Notes under the pieces: generated by a model
What the model was told of the DNA's origin: nothing
Database searches by the model: none
What the model saw: the letters and a program-made list of their open reading frames with translations, nothing else
Origin: Clarkia xantiana subsp. parviflora
Lineage: Eukaryota > Streptophyta > Magnoliopsida > Myrtales > Onagraceae
DNA: 64,000 nt
NCBI GenBank assembly: GCA_036873135.1
Contig: JAPTYO010000059.1
Coordinates: 8,115,066 to 8,179,065, forward strand
Direction: 5' to 3'
Made by a program: the position numbers and the translations under genes
Shown: positions 23,952 to 36,086 of the stretch, one piece after another
Numbering within the stretch: the stretch's first letter is position 1
Layout: each line of letters begins with the position of its first letter

Positions 23952-24159
23952 TATTAGATAGTGTAGAGAGGGGGTTGAATCATATGTATAATAATCAAGA
24001 ATGTATAATGAATCAACCAAGTAATTACATGTTAGGATGTCGCTATATATAGGAGATCAATCCTAACTAACTAGTCAACTATACAAGTCAACCTAAGGTA
24101 CCATGTATCTATACAAGTATGAGTACCTATCAATGTATATACAATATGTACATCTAATA
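23952..24159 (-). repeat. 5' LTR of the small copia-type element
   Basis: 208 bp, the upstream LTR in minus-strand orientation. Confidence 0.92.
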
Positions 24160-24164
24160 TTAAT

Positions 24165-25666
24165 TTGGTAGAAATTTGTAGTATTCTTGATGGTGTTTAT
24201 CATGTTAATTTTTTTTTTTTAATAAAAGCAAAGTTTGCTAGCCAATTAGGAAATCTTGTTCACCTTATGATAACAAAATATGTTTATAACAATATAATTC
24301 ATTCATTAATTTAGATAGATATATATATATATATATATATGCTGAGAAGAATGATACCAGTTGGAATACGCAATATATAGTTAGAGGAAACATCACGACG
24401 AAATGATTTATCTATCTATAAAGAGAGAGAGATCCTTATAGAATTAGTGTTGATCACCCACCCACCCGTCCCCAATGTGGCCGCCCGACAACAAATTAAT
24501 AATAATGCAGGTTCTGATATGACAGAGGACAGGTGTACCAATATCTGTTCACCTTTCCTATTTTAGTATTTTGACCTACCAATCACAACATTATTAAAAA
24601 TTGTTATTGTATGTAAAAAGTCAATTTCCAAAGCAGCGTATAAAACTAGTGCCTTTTTCGCTTTCAGATTACTATTATTTATAACCCTATCTATATATAG
24701 CATTACTGTTGGCAGGTTTATGGTGATGTTTATATTGAGGGCTGAGGCCACATTTGTCTCAAAGAGTCAAATTTAAAATATTTTATTAATAATAATAAAT
24801 AATCGATTTACATCAATTTTTTACACTAGATGACTTTATCAGATAGATTAGATTAGACCACCTGCATGGACGAAATTGTTAGGATTGATCAGGCGCAATT
24901 TACCCCTTAACTGTGGGTGATGTCTATTTTTAATCCTAAAAACAAAATCAATTTTTTTTTAGTCTTTCAAGTTACATACATGAAATTTCAATTTTGATTG
25001 ATGCCTCCCTCCGTGATAAATATTTAAAAAAAGAAAACATAATATTGTCCCTATCTATATGCTTCGCCTAACTATTTATATCGCTGATTATATGCAAAAT
25101 ATATATATATATATATTGGTTAACTAGGTATTTGGAGTTCAAAGTCCGCCGGAATTTTGAGAATAAAAAATATTATTAATAGGTATTTTATTCCTTACGA
25201 AGTAAATCCTTAAAAACTCACTCTTTTAACCATGTCAAAATTTTGACTTTTGTCCTTTACCTGTTGGAACGGTTAGAAACTTAAAAGTTCAGTCTTTTCT
25301 TTACAAACAAAACTTTAAAAGAAAAGGTGATAAAAGCAAGAAAATAAAAATGGTCCTTGGCTTTTAAGAGGAGCTCCAATACAATACCAATCTAATCATT
25401 AGACAAACTCTAATGTTCTTTTATACTAACAATGCTTATCCTTTTGTCTTCTTGTCCTGAATATAAAATCCTTTTATACATTATTTTTCAAAGATACACT
25501 ATGTATTAAAGCTGTGAGAGATAACTGGTTGATCTTACACCAATATATTAAAGTAATAATGACTAAACAGATATAAAACTACAACCAAATCTTGTATTAA
25601 TCTAATTACTATAGGATTGTGTCAGGACGCCGCTCGGAATGACTTCATGCATAAATAAATAATATA
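24165..25666. other. Gene-less AT-rich stretch
   Basis: Contains (TA)n microsatellites near 24320 and 25100 and no recognisable gene. Confidence 0.5.
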
Positions 25667-25700
25667 CTAGGTGCATTTTCCGTGCATCGCGCGGGATTAC
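25667..25700 (-). other. Helitron-like 3' terminus
   Basis: On the minus strand a GC-rich hairpin (CCGCGC, GAT, GCACGG) is followed about 10 bases later by CTAG and then T. This is the layout of a Helitron 3' end (hairpin, CTRR, host T). The matching 5' end to the right was not found. Confidence 0.5.
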
Positions 25701-25902
25701 TTACCAAATACGTATAATTAATAAACTAATATTTAATGAAATTTACTGACTATTTGTAATATGTTGAAACATTATTTCTAAATAAAACATCAGTCTAAAA
25801 TTTGAAAAACTGAAATTTTATACTGACTATTTGTAATATGTTGAAAGACTGAAATTTTTTAACCATAAAATACCATTCCGCAAGTTCAAAAATAAATTTT
25901 AG

Positions 25903-26090
25903 ATGCCCGTACCGCATGCTACCTTTGGTCGTCGGATCCGTGTGAAGCGTCTGTTCTTCAACAGATATGACTTTGATGACCACCGGCAATATCTCACCGG
26001 AGATAGAGATGGCTCTGCCACTGAGATTGTCAGCCGCCTGTATCGCCTGTTATCTTCGTTCGCCGACTCCGCGTCAAGCGTCTGTTAAAA
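25903..26090. other. GC-rich exon-like segment of unknown origin
   Basis: About 190 bp with much higher GC than its surroundings and a 61-codon open frame on the plus strand (MPVPHATFGRRIRVKRLFF...). It lies inside the region next to the Helitron-like 3' end at 25667. It may be a captured gene fragment. The protein is not recognised. Confidence 0.35.
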
Positions 26091-26093
26091 ATC

Positions 26094-26335
26094 AACAAAA
26101 TTTTAATTTCGATTAATTACATACATTGAATCATGAACAGTCTGAAATATTAATTGTGATTAATTGCATACATTGAATCTTGAACGGTTCGAAATCAGAA
26201 AAATTTTAATTGCGATTAATTGCATACATTGAATCTTGAACGACCTGAAATTTTAATTGCGATTAATTGTATACATTGAATATTGAACGGTTCGAAATCA
26301 TCGAAATTTTAATTGCGATTAATTGCAACTTAAAA
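26094..26335. repeat. Tandem repeat, about 58-bp unit
   Basis: Four imperfect copies built on TTTTAATTGCGATTAATTGC, ACATTGAATCTTGAACG and TCGAAATC. Non-coding. Confidence 0.8.
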
Positions 26336-27133
26336 ACCATCAGCTCCCTAGTGCAATCAATGCTATGAAGTTAATGACTACAAAATCCTTAGCCCAATTA
26401 TCATAAATGCGTCAATTAATGTAAAAAAAAAAAATCATCAGCTCCACATTCAATCTATTATTATCTTTTCTTCAGAATTTATAATATATGTAGATTATTT
26501 ATGAAATTATTATGATCCATTAATGTTGCATATTATGCTAACGTATTAATTGATTTTTTTCCAGAAAAACATTCATATTAGAGAAAGTAATACTAAAAAT
26601 CAGAACGTATTATCAATCCAACAACTTTTAAAATTTATATATGTTGGCGAAGAAATATATTCTGGTCGGTAAATTGAATTCACAAATCATTTTTTTATTT
26701 GGTAAATATAATATAATTAAAAACCAAATACATATTATCGACAAAAAAATGAGTTTGAAAAATAATAAAATTATCCACAGTGAAATAGGTGAGAATCAAT
26801 CTCATGCACATTTAAGTTAAAATACTTACGCCGATCCAACTAGGGTAGACAATTTGATGTGTTAAAATTAAGATTCATTATATTGGCACTGGACGTGTTC
26901 TCTCGCATTATCTTTTCTTTAGAATTAGTATATACTCGGCGTTATTTATGCGTGCCCCACAAAATGACATTTTATATTTTTTTAAGGTACCAAACAATAG
27001 TTAATATTTATTATTTGCAAATATTAGATCGAATCGAAGCGAAGATGCGGAAATTTCTATATTATATACATAATTCATTCAAATAGCTGAAGTGGATGCT
27101 GAATATACAACATGATGTCCAAATAATGTATAA

Positions 27134-29304
27134 CTAGAAGCTAACCCCGCGCACCGCGCGCGGGTAAGAAAATCAAACAAAAAACCTGGTCCGCTAAATC
27201 CCACGGGAGTTGATCTTTCTTAGATCAGCAACGAATTTCTTGTATCTACGAAGACAGATTTGTCCCCGAGTTCAGACCCCGAATGCCATACCTTGCTGAA
27301 GGAGTTTAGAGCTAAGAAAGTTTTAAAATGTAAAATTGGTTAAATTGAGTTTGTGATGTAAAAATAATTTGAATATTTTCATATATATAATATTGATTAA
27401 TTTATCTATTTTAATCATTAACCTAAAAAATATATATAGGTTTTATATTATATTCATATAATTGTTGATAATAAGTTTTTATCTTATATATATTATATGT
27501 TTACGTGGATTTATATATTGTGATTATTAATATATAATATTTATATTGTATTTATGTAGTTGGTCAAAGTAGGTATTTATATTTTATATTATATATATTT
27601 ATTATTATGTATATATATATATATATTACAGTTATACTTCTATTTTTTATAATTAATTTGAATCAATATTAATAATCTTAATTAAATACTTTATAGTCAA
27701 TTAAAAAATTAATATTATTATTATAGAATTTTTCAATTAATTCTACAAATAAATATTATTTAATCTTCACATTTTATAATTGATGGTTAATATAACGAAT
27801 AAAGTAAAACACTACTAAAATTTAGATTTTCTAATAAACATAAATTTATATTGTAATTTTTATAATTAGGTTGAATAAATCTTAATTAAATAAATTGTAA
27901 TATAGTAGTTTATAAAGTCATAAGTTCTGATTAATGCATTTCGAATCACATATAAATTAACAAAATCAACTAAACCTAATAAATATATATATATGTACCT
28001 CTCAGTCGAATAAAAAAGATTGATGACCATCGTTCTTAAAGTTAACAGATCCAGCATCTTCATGCACAGTGGCTTCTGAGATATTGCTGACCCCAAAACT
28101 CACCAACTTCTTCGTCATTGCTTTTGATCTCATCCATGGCATTGTTAGGGAATAAATGGTAGGACAGTTAGGGTTTTTAATTAGATTTTTTTTTAATATT
28201 TATAATATAATAGCAATAATAGAGACATGAATCGTATACACCATATATTGACATAACTAAACGTATAGATTAAACCTCTTATACGGAAAATTAGAAATTC
28301 AACCAATATATTTTTCATATAAAAAAAGCGGAAAACGTTGAAGCACCAAGTAACCGTTATCTAACTGATCCCAGATTTAGAGTAGCTGACGCACTCGACT
28401 AACATGCTCTAAAATTAATAGAACATATGATATGACATGCTTATAATTACTACATTACCCGAGATGATTTCACATGTTAATTACTACGAATTCATTATTA
28501 ATATTTAATACTGGAAACCCTATATTTAATCTTCAGTATTGAAAATTTAGCAATATCGTCAGTAGTGAGTGGGAGATAGAGATTTAGATTCAATATAGCG
28601 AGATAGACAGAGTGAGAGAGGTGGAGTGCGAAAGAGAAAATTACCTCCGAGAACAGCCAAGCAGAGAGGGGGTGGACTGAACACCAAACGGTTACAAATT
28701 GAAAACCTAGCAATTATCAAGTTGATATCACCAAAGATCAAATTATATCATATCTAGCTAAGTTTTTAGTAAAGTGAATCAATCACCAATGTGTTGCTGG
28801 CATGAACTGGGTTTTGACTTGCCGTGGTGGTGGTATTTCACGAGTCTAATTAGCTAGGTATCTTATATATGTATGGAACTATTAAATTATGCCTTATTTA
28901 TACATTTAAACTTGCCGATTGACATAATATATAATATTCTCTTAATATATGAATATATTAGGGTGCTTTATTTATGTAATATTAGTTTCCCAGAGTTTAC
29001 GTTGCTTATTTATGTTTATTATTTTATATATTAGGTTGCTTACGTGGCGGCCTACGGTCTTCCGGAACCAAACTGTATAAAATTACTATTTAAATGGAAA
29101 CTTTTAATTAATTTGTTTCTTTAAATTGCGTAGAGACCAAAATAGGAGATAAAAATACTTCTTAATTTTCAACCAATCAATATTATGTATCTAAATTTAG
29201 AGAACCCCTATTAAATTCCTATTAAATTAGGAAACACTGACTGCGTGGACTGTCCACGTGTCGACTAAAGGTCTTCCGGTACCGAATTAATATAATATAG
29301 TAGA
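27134..29304 (-). mobile_element. Candidate complete non-autonomous Helitron
   Basis: In minus orientation the 5' end reads A then TCTACTATATTATA at 29304. The 3' end carries a hairpin with stem CCGCGC/GCGCGG followed by CTAG (27134-27137) and a host T. Insertion between A and T without duplication, 5' TC, 3' hairpin and CTRR are the Helitron hallmarks. No RepHel helicase is encoded. The interior is AT-rich with a few higher-GC islands (27180-27320, 28060-28140, 28600-28700) that might be captured gene pieces. Confidence 0.55.
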
Positions 29305-29793
29305 TAAGTGATATTGGCACGAAGTTGCTGTTTTATTTTAATATTGCAACTCTTTATTGGATTTTTTCTTGCCTTTGTAATGAGAATGTCTAAGTTTTCC
29401 TTAGATTATCACATTTTTTGTGTCAACTGTTTTCGTGTCACTAAATTTAGCAAAATATTAGATTATTAGTTAAAATTGCGATTAGAAATATATAATTTGT
29501 AAACACTCACTACTATCAGCACAATGCAAAAACACTTAATAGATCAGCATGGATAGTTAAAATAGCAATAGATGTACATAGAACATGTGGAATGACATTT
29601 GTAAACGATTGTTTGCTCGCCATTGTGTTTACAATTAGTTTTTTTTTTTTTTGTGATAGTATTTTGATTTGTTTGTTTCATAATAAGTGTACATTATATG
29701 GTGCATTTCTAGTTATGGAATATGAGGGGTTGGTTTTATGATATATGAATGAACATTTAAGAATATGAATGGTTTGAAATTGATTAAGGTGTT
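29305..29793. other. Gene-less stretch
   Basis: AT-rich. Sequence near 29690-29790 resembles 37800-37900, but the two lie on either side of copia C and only share AT-rich words (ATATGAATGGTTTG). Confidence 0.45.
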
Positions 29794-29798
29794 TGTTT

Positions 29799-30403
29799 TG
29801 TTGGCATTTGGAGTAAATGGGCCCGTAATAGGAACCCATTAATATAAGCCCAACATGCTAAGTCTAAATTGGGGTATGACACATAAGGGATTTCGGGTCA
29901 AGCCGAAATCCCCATGGGACATGCGCGGCCCAAAAAGGCCAGCCCAATTGACTTGTGTAGTGTGGCCGAACTGGTGAGTTAACCCACTAGGGTTTTGCTC
30001 ACCTCCTCTTATAAATAGGAGAAGTTAGAGATTTCTTGGAGTTGATCATTCTATCCCTTTAGTTTTCGGAAAAGAGATCCCATCTCTCTATATTCTGAAG
30101 GGTTCGGACGAACCTCACCATACATAAAGTAGGTGCCGAATTGTGGTAAACAATTCACCCCGGAGATCCATCCAGCAACCAGATTGAAGAGGCTTTTCTG
30201 TGGAGACCATTGCCTGCGGATTGCTCATTAACCAGAGTTCCCGTAGGACACCGTCCGGCAGATCGTGAACTCCCTCGTGGTGTTCCTTGAGCTACGACTG
30301 CATAATCGCAAAATAGGTATGTGCACTCTTCCGCTGCGTAATTCGTTTACCAAGCATGTACCTGTGTTTATGTTCTGTACTGTTTATCTCCTAGAATCCA
30401 ACA
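29799..30403 (+). repeat. 5' LTR of copia C
   Basis: 605 bp. Contains CTTATAAATAGGAG at about 30007-30020, a good TATA box. Confidence 0.92.
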
Positions 30404-30404
30404 G

Positions 30405-30417
30405 TAGTATCAGAGCC
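30405..30417 (+). other. Primer-binding site of copia C
   Basis: TAGTATCAGAGCC, one base different from the usual copia TGGTATCAGAGCC, 1 bp after the LTR. Confidence 0.8.
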
Positions 30418-30882
30418 TGTGTAAGGTGTTCATAATTTTTTATAAAACGGTGTTCTTGATTTTTGCTAAAACATGATTTTTATCAAAATTGAATTTTGGA
30501 TTTTTACTTAAGGTAAAATTTGATCTTAAATTTTATTAATTTCGGCCGACCCTAGGGTTAGTCGCAGTTAAATCGTGACATTAATTATCGATATATTCTA
30601 TACATGATTTTAAGGATATAGATATATTGATGATAAATATTTGCCTAAAAGATTGAGAAAATATATTATTGATAGATTTTACCCCTAATATAGAATATAA
30701 TCAATTAAAGATATATATTATCTTATAGATGTATATATTCCGCATTAAATATTTATTGGATAATATCTATAATATTTATTGTTACTTGACGGCTAAGTTA
30801 AATTTTTAGTGGATTTAAAACCTTACTTAGCCAACAAATAACATTTCGGCCGAACCCTAGGGTTTAATGGTGGATCCAAATG

Positions 30883-31225
30883 CGCAACCGGGTCGGGTCG
30901 ACCGACCCGGATAACCCGTGGGATCCGAACCGTTTTAAACGGGTCGGGTCGACCGACCCGAATTTCTCAATCGAACCGACCTGGATCGGGTCGGACCAGG
31001 TGGGCTAATGGGTCGTACGAAACCGACTCAGTTCGTGTAAAAAATTAACTGAATGAACCGAACCAGATCGGGTTGACAGGACCAGGCTGGTCGGACTAAG
31101 TTGATAAGACCGGACCTGTTGGATCGGGTTGACAGGATCGGACCGGTTGGACCGGGTTGAATGAACTGGACCGGTTTGACCGGACCGGTTCGGGTCAACT
31201 GAAAATGAACCGGGTCAAATTTAAA
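30883..31225. mobile_element. GC-rich insertion in the leader of copia C
   Basis: A 343-bp block dominated by GGGTCGG/CCGACCC and GGACCGG words, bounded on both sides by the 9-bp direct repeat ATCCAAATG (30874-30882 and 31226-31234). A 9-bp duplication would fit a Mutator-like element, but no clear terminal inverted repeat is seen. Confidence 0.4.
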
Positions 31226-32044
31226 ATCCAAATGTTTTTTAACTTTAAAATTATCTACACAACGCGAATTAGTTTGATATTTTCACATTTTAATCAAACA
31301 TGATGCCTAGTTTCGGTTATAGGGATGGGTCTCGGAAAATGCATGATTATGAGACTGAATCATTTTGTGGGCTGAATTGCAATTGTTATATATTGATATG
31401 AATTCATGTTAGAATTGAGTCTTGACTATGTCAAACTAGCTGGATATTGCATGATTGTGGGCAAACCCCTGTAGACAATTATTGAGTTGCGCACTAGGAT
31501 AGACATGCTATGCTGAGTGATCTTGATAGGATCCATGTCTAGAAGTATGCATGATTTTATAAGCATGAATTGCAAGTCAGCCCCAAATATTTTAAAATGA
31601 TATCAGGTCGCCAAATATGCACGTTTGATATGGAGTGACTACGCATGATGCGTATGCATGATAGTTTCAGGATATGATCACATGCGATAAATTACTAGTG
31701 AAGTAGAATTATGTATGCTTGAATGAGAAATCCATGAAACATTTTAAAAGGGCCTTGGGAAACCCAAGATCAGGTGTACGTAAAACTTCCCGTTCCGTTT
31801 AAAGTAGTGATTAAACAATTTTCAAAGAGACTGGTCTATTAGAAAGGAGATGTCGGCAGTGTGAACTCTTTACACGTCCCCTATCCATTGGTTTACTGGT
31901 GGTCAGTTATGCTAGATGACTGATGAATCATTGTTTGTCGCCTCCTATCTTATAGATATCCAATATAAGCAGTTATTTTCAAAATGTTTTAAATTGTCAC
32001 TCTGATTTTTGCAATTGTTTGTAAATGTGTTAGTTTCAATGGCT

Positions 32045-32700
32045 GATAGAGTGTGATTCTATATATATCGTAATCTCGATGGATTTAATTATGATGAATG
32101 GAATGAGTATGTGTTAAACCTCTTCTCTGCTACGGATATTGACGAATGCATAAATCCGAAAGCAGAAATGACACCTACGGATGAATATGGTAGTCCATAC
32201 AACTTTGACGATGAAAGGTCACGCAAAGATCAGATTGCGAAAGGGTTGATCTATTCAACCCGGACAGCTGAAATTGAGAAGCAGTTCATGAGCATCAGTG
32301 TATTACACCTTTGGTGTGCCTTACACCTTCGTTTCGCCGAAGGAAAGGCTGCTGAATCTAGAAACCTCATGGTTAAATATGATGGTATTCTCTGCATGGA
32401 TGCTGGTGTAAAATCTGATCATGATCCTGATAACGAAAGGGATGCGTGATTGAGGATTCATCTAATAATGAGAAGGTTCTCTCTCTCTCGTGGTTCGCCT
32501 ACGACAATGGACTCACACGTCTGATCAAATCGATGAAGATAACTGTGGATCTTTTCGAAGGTGGCTATGATAGAGAAACATCCATCTCATATGAATCCTT
32601 TGAGTCGAAGGACAACTTCTCTCATATATGCATGCTGCTAAAAGAATCGAGCAATCTAAATGAAAATCTGGTGGGTAACAACACCGTTGATGCGTCTTAG
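32045..32700 (+). pseudogene. gag remnant of copia C
   Basis: Two open pieces in shifted frames (LNLFSATDIDECINPKAEMT... and IEDSSNNEKVLSLSWF...) with the composition of the N-terminal copia gag domain (LDGFNYDEWNEYV). No zinc knuckle and no protease DSGA motif follow. Confidence 0.6.
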
Positions 32701-33370
32701 GAACGCCTCATTTTCCATGTACATAAGTTGTAGAAGGTTTTATTCTGACACAGATCATCTGATATAATTCACTCGTGAATTTTTCAGATGTGGTGTTCGA
32801 CATGGCTGGGAGTTCTCGACTACCTTTTATCTTTGTTTCTGCATTATGATCAAGAACCTTATCATTGTCATTTCATCATTCATTGTTCATTTGAATTGAT
32901 GATTTTGGTTGTTTATGTTTCAGATTATTGAATAAAGTGATTGTCATTGAGATTAAATGAAATTCGATTTGAAATAGAATTTACTTATCAATCCATCGAC
33001 CCAGTCAAAGGGATCGATCTGAACAAAATCCGATGATAAGGATTAAAACCAAATTTTTGGCTAGGTCAAGAGGTCGAATGAAAGAAACAATTAACACACT
33101 CCATCATCATTAATAACCCATAAATTGCATAACTAGATCGATCGATTTAGATTCTTTATTTGTTAGTACTCCGTAAATGTGATTGATAACAAAACAACGA
33201 ACATATATGAAACTGATAATTAAATTATGGAAACGAAACGATTTCACCTAGGTTTAAACCCAACTGTGACGCGCGCAGCACACGGGTTCCGCGTAAAATC
33301 GGAACACTTCGATTCGAAGTACAAAATTTAATGTAAAGATGTATGATTTGTTGCTTAAATTAGCTTTCAT
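32701..33370. other. Non-coding segment replacing protease in copia C
   Basis: AT-rich DNA with no frame resembling gag, protease or the integrase N-terminus. It includes a GC-rich spot near 33270-33300. Confidence 0.5.
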
Positions 33371-33399
33371 TAATGACGGATCACTCATCCGATTACTCG

Positions 33400-34460
33400 T
33401 AAATCCAAGACCGTTGAGTGCTTTGAGAGCTATCTCAATCTCATAGAGAATCAGTTGGAGTGTAAAGTGAAAACCTTGCGCACTGACATATGTGGTGAAT
33501 ACCTCTCGAATGAGTTATATAAGTTATTCAACGAGAGGGGCATTGTCCGTCAAACGACGATCCTTTATACGCCACATAACGGTGTGGCAGAGCGACGTAA
33601 TCGTACACTCTTGGACATGGTAAGAACCATGATGTCGCAAGCTTAACTTCTGATATCCCTTTGATGTGATGCGCTGTTGACTGCTACTAATGTAGTAAAC
33701 CGTATACCTAAAAAATCGGTGGACACGACGCCATATGAGCTGTGGACTGGTAAAGAAGTGGATCTTACCGGGCTGCGACATTGGGGTTGCGCAGCATACA
33801 CGCATCAGAGCGACAACCATTTCGGCAAATTGGGACCTAGAGGATTGAAAATTTTCTTTATAAGATACTCAGAAAACTCTAAGGGATACGTGTTTGTGGT
33901 GGCTCGAGAAAATGGTGGCGTGGTCGAACATGAGTCCAGAGATGTTACGTTTATTGATGATGAATTTTCTAAGCTTGGTGATATCAACACGAATGAAGTC
34001 TTAAAAGAACTTGAACATGTCGAGGATGATCATGTTCCACTTACTTCGAGTGGGAGAATTGAGGGAGAAACAACTGTGAACGAAATGGTAAATGAGAATG
34101 GGAACATTTTCAAAGTAAATCCAGTGGGAGGAGTCAATCCAACCATAGAGATCACAATTGCTCCTAGTGCGAATCAAGTAGTACCTGATAATCATGTTAA
34201 TCTAGTTGCTGAATCGTTGGATGAGAATCCTATAATTCCTCAACTACATGCTGTCAACAGTGGGAGTGGGACAACCAACTTGGTTCCTGGTCCAAGTGGG
34301 CATGGAATTCATCTCGGGGATAGAAACCCGAGACCAAGAGGTCGTCCAAGAAAGGTTGCAGGAGAAGGTTCCAGTAACGCCCTGATTCCTAGTGGGAACA
34401 TTGTTCCTAGTTGGAGCGTAGTTCAAGACGGGAATAACGAGCCTAGACGTAGTTAAAGGC
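33400..34460 (+). pseudogene. Integrase remnant of copia C
   Basis: Carries VKTLRTDICGEYLSNE (catalytic D), PHNGVAERRNRTLLDMVRTM (catalytic E), the typical VVNRIPKKSVDTTPYELWTGK and RHWGCAAY. It then leads into an acidic, low-complexity linker ending in RPRGRPRKV. The N-terminal HHCC region is absent and stops occur near 33643-33670. Confidence 0.85.
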
Positions 34461-34479
34461 ATAGAACTTCTCCCAAGAA

Positions 34480-35300
34480 GTATCCCATCGAGAAGGGTGA
34501 GTTATTCACCCTGACTTCGGTTGATGAACCAGTCACGGTTAAACAAGCTCTGGAAGGTCCTCAAGCGAAGGAACAAAGGAAAGCAATGGAGGAAGTTCGC
34601 CTCAATGGAAGCAAATTCGGTTTGGGATGTTAGTTTATTTGCCTGCTAATCGCAGAGCAATCGAGGCAAAGTGGGTTCTGAAATTGAAACTCATTGCTGA
34701 CTGAAACGTCGAGTGGTACAAAGCTCGACTTGTCGCGAAGGATATACCCAACTCCATGGAGTGGACTTTGATGAAACTTACTCACCGATTGTGCGTTACA
34801 CCACGGTCCGGGCTATTTTGGCTTTGGTCGCTAGCCTCGATCTCAAGGAGCACCAAATGGATATTAAGATAGCCTTCCTTCACAGAAAATTGGAGGAAGA
34901 GATCACGTGGAGAAACCAGAGGGTTTCTTATCCCTTGGAAACGAACGTAAAGTTTGTAAGCTTCAAAGGTCGATCTATGGTCTTAAACAATCGTCCAGGC
35001 AATGGTACCGCAGGTTCCACGAGGAAATCGTGGGCAACAGATTCGTGAATCTTCACGAGGATCCCTACGTGTACACTACGACCTCAGGGTCAAAAAATGT
35101 TGTCTTAACGTTATACGTCGATGATATACTTATTGCCGCGAACGATGTGAGTTATTTGAAGAAATCAAAGTCTTGGTTAACATCTGTATTTGAGATGAAG
35201 GACATGGGCGAGACTCTATCATCTTGGGCATTAAGATTGCTAGATATCGTGGTGCTCGTAAATTATGTCATTCTCATGAAGCATATATCAACAAAATATT
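34480..35300 (+). pseudogene. Reverse transcriptase of copia C
   Basis: Motifs in at least three frames: GYTQLHGVDFDETYSPIVRY, LKEHQMDIKIAFLHRKLEEE, SIYGLKQSSRQWY and LYVDDILIAAND near 35110. The YVDD box is intact but the frame is broken many times. Confidence 0.9.
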
Positions 35301-35330
35301 GAGAATGTTCAATCTCTATGATGTTAAACC

Positions 35331-36086
35331 GTGGAAACACCGTTCGTATATGAGTGTGCGCTGTCAAAGCGTGATGTCCCAAAGAACCTAGTAGAGGGTG
35401 AACAGATGAAAAGTGCAGAGTACCTCAGTATGGTAGGAAGTCTGATGTACGTGATGCAATGCACTCGTCCAGATATCTGTTACGCCGTGGGACTAGTAAT
35501 GCGTTTCCAATCAAACCCCGATAATTAACATTTGAAAATCATCAAACGAATTATGAGGTATCTGAAAAGTACGGCAGACTACGGACTGTGCTATGAAGGA
35601 GGTAAGCTTGAATTGATAGGATATAGTGACGTCGACCATAGTGTTGATCTAGATGATCGTAAGTCCACCTCAGGAGAAGTGTTTCTCCTAGCTAATGGTG
35701 CCATCTTTTGGATGAGCAAAAAGCAATCATGTGTCGCGCTGTCCACTATTGAATTCGAATTCGTAGCTCTCTCAAAGAATGCACATGAAGCTTTCTAGCT
35801 AAAGAGACTCTTGACTGCCTTGCTTGATTTCGAGGACGGGAGTAAGCTTTTGCACATTTACTCTGATAGTCAAGCAGCAATAGGGGAAGTTAAGAGTCCT
35901 AAGTACCATAGTTGGACGAAACACATTGATATTAAATACAACTATGCGAAGAGTGTTGTAGAAGACAAGCTAATCACAGTTGAATTCATGCCTATGGAAA
36001 ATAGAGTTGCGGATCCATTGACCAAACCCTTACGCAATGATGTTTTTGAAAAGCACGTAAAACTACTTGGCCTGCGTAGAATGTAA
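35331..36086 (+). pseudogene. RNase H of copia C
   Basis: MVGSLMYVMQCTRPDICYAV, LIGYSDVDHSVDLDDRKSTSG, SKKQSCVALSTIEFEFVALS and KHIDIKYNYAKSVVEDKLI mark the C-terminal copia pol region. It ends at VKLLGLRRM before the stop at 36086. Three pieces are in shifted frames or separated by stops. Confidence 0.9.

Larger units (their letters stand above)
21855..24159 (-). mobile_element. Small non-autonomous copia-type LTR element (TRIM/LARD-like)
   Basis: A 2305-bp element with two 208-bp LTRs (21855-22062 and 23952-24159) and the 5-bp TSD TTAAT (21850-21854 and 24160-24164). LTR ends are TATTAGAT/ATCTAATA. On the minus strand the copia primer-binding site TGGTATCAGAGCC (23939-23951) abuts the right LTR, and a polypurine-like GAGGGAA precedes the left LTR. 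LTRs differ at about 4 of 208 positions, so it is young. The 1.9-kb interior holds no gag, protease, RT or integrase. It must have been mobilised by another copia element. Confidence 0.92.

Noticed and set aside
24310..24345. TA microsatellite as a replication or regulatory site
   Set aside because: Simple (TA)n repeat with no further support.
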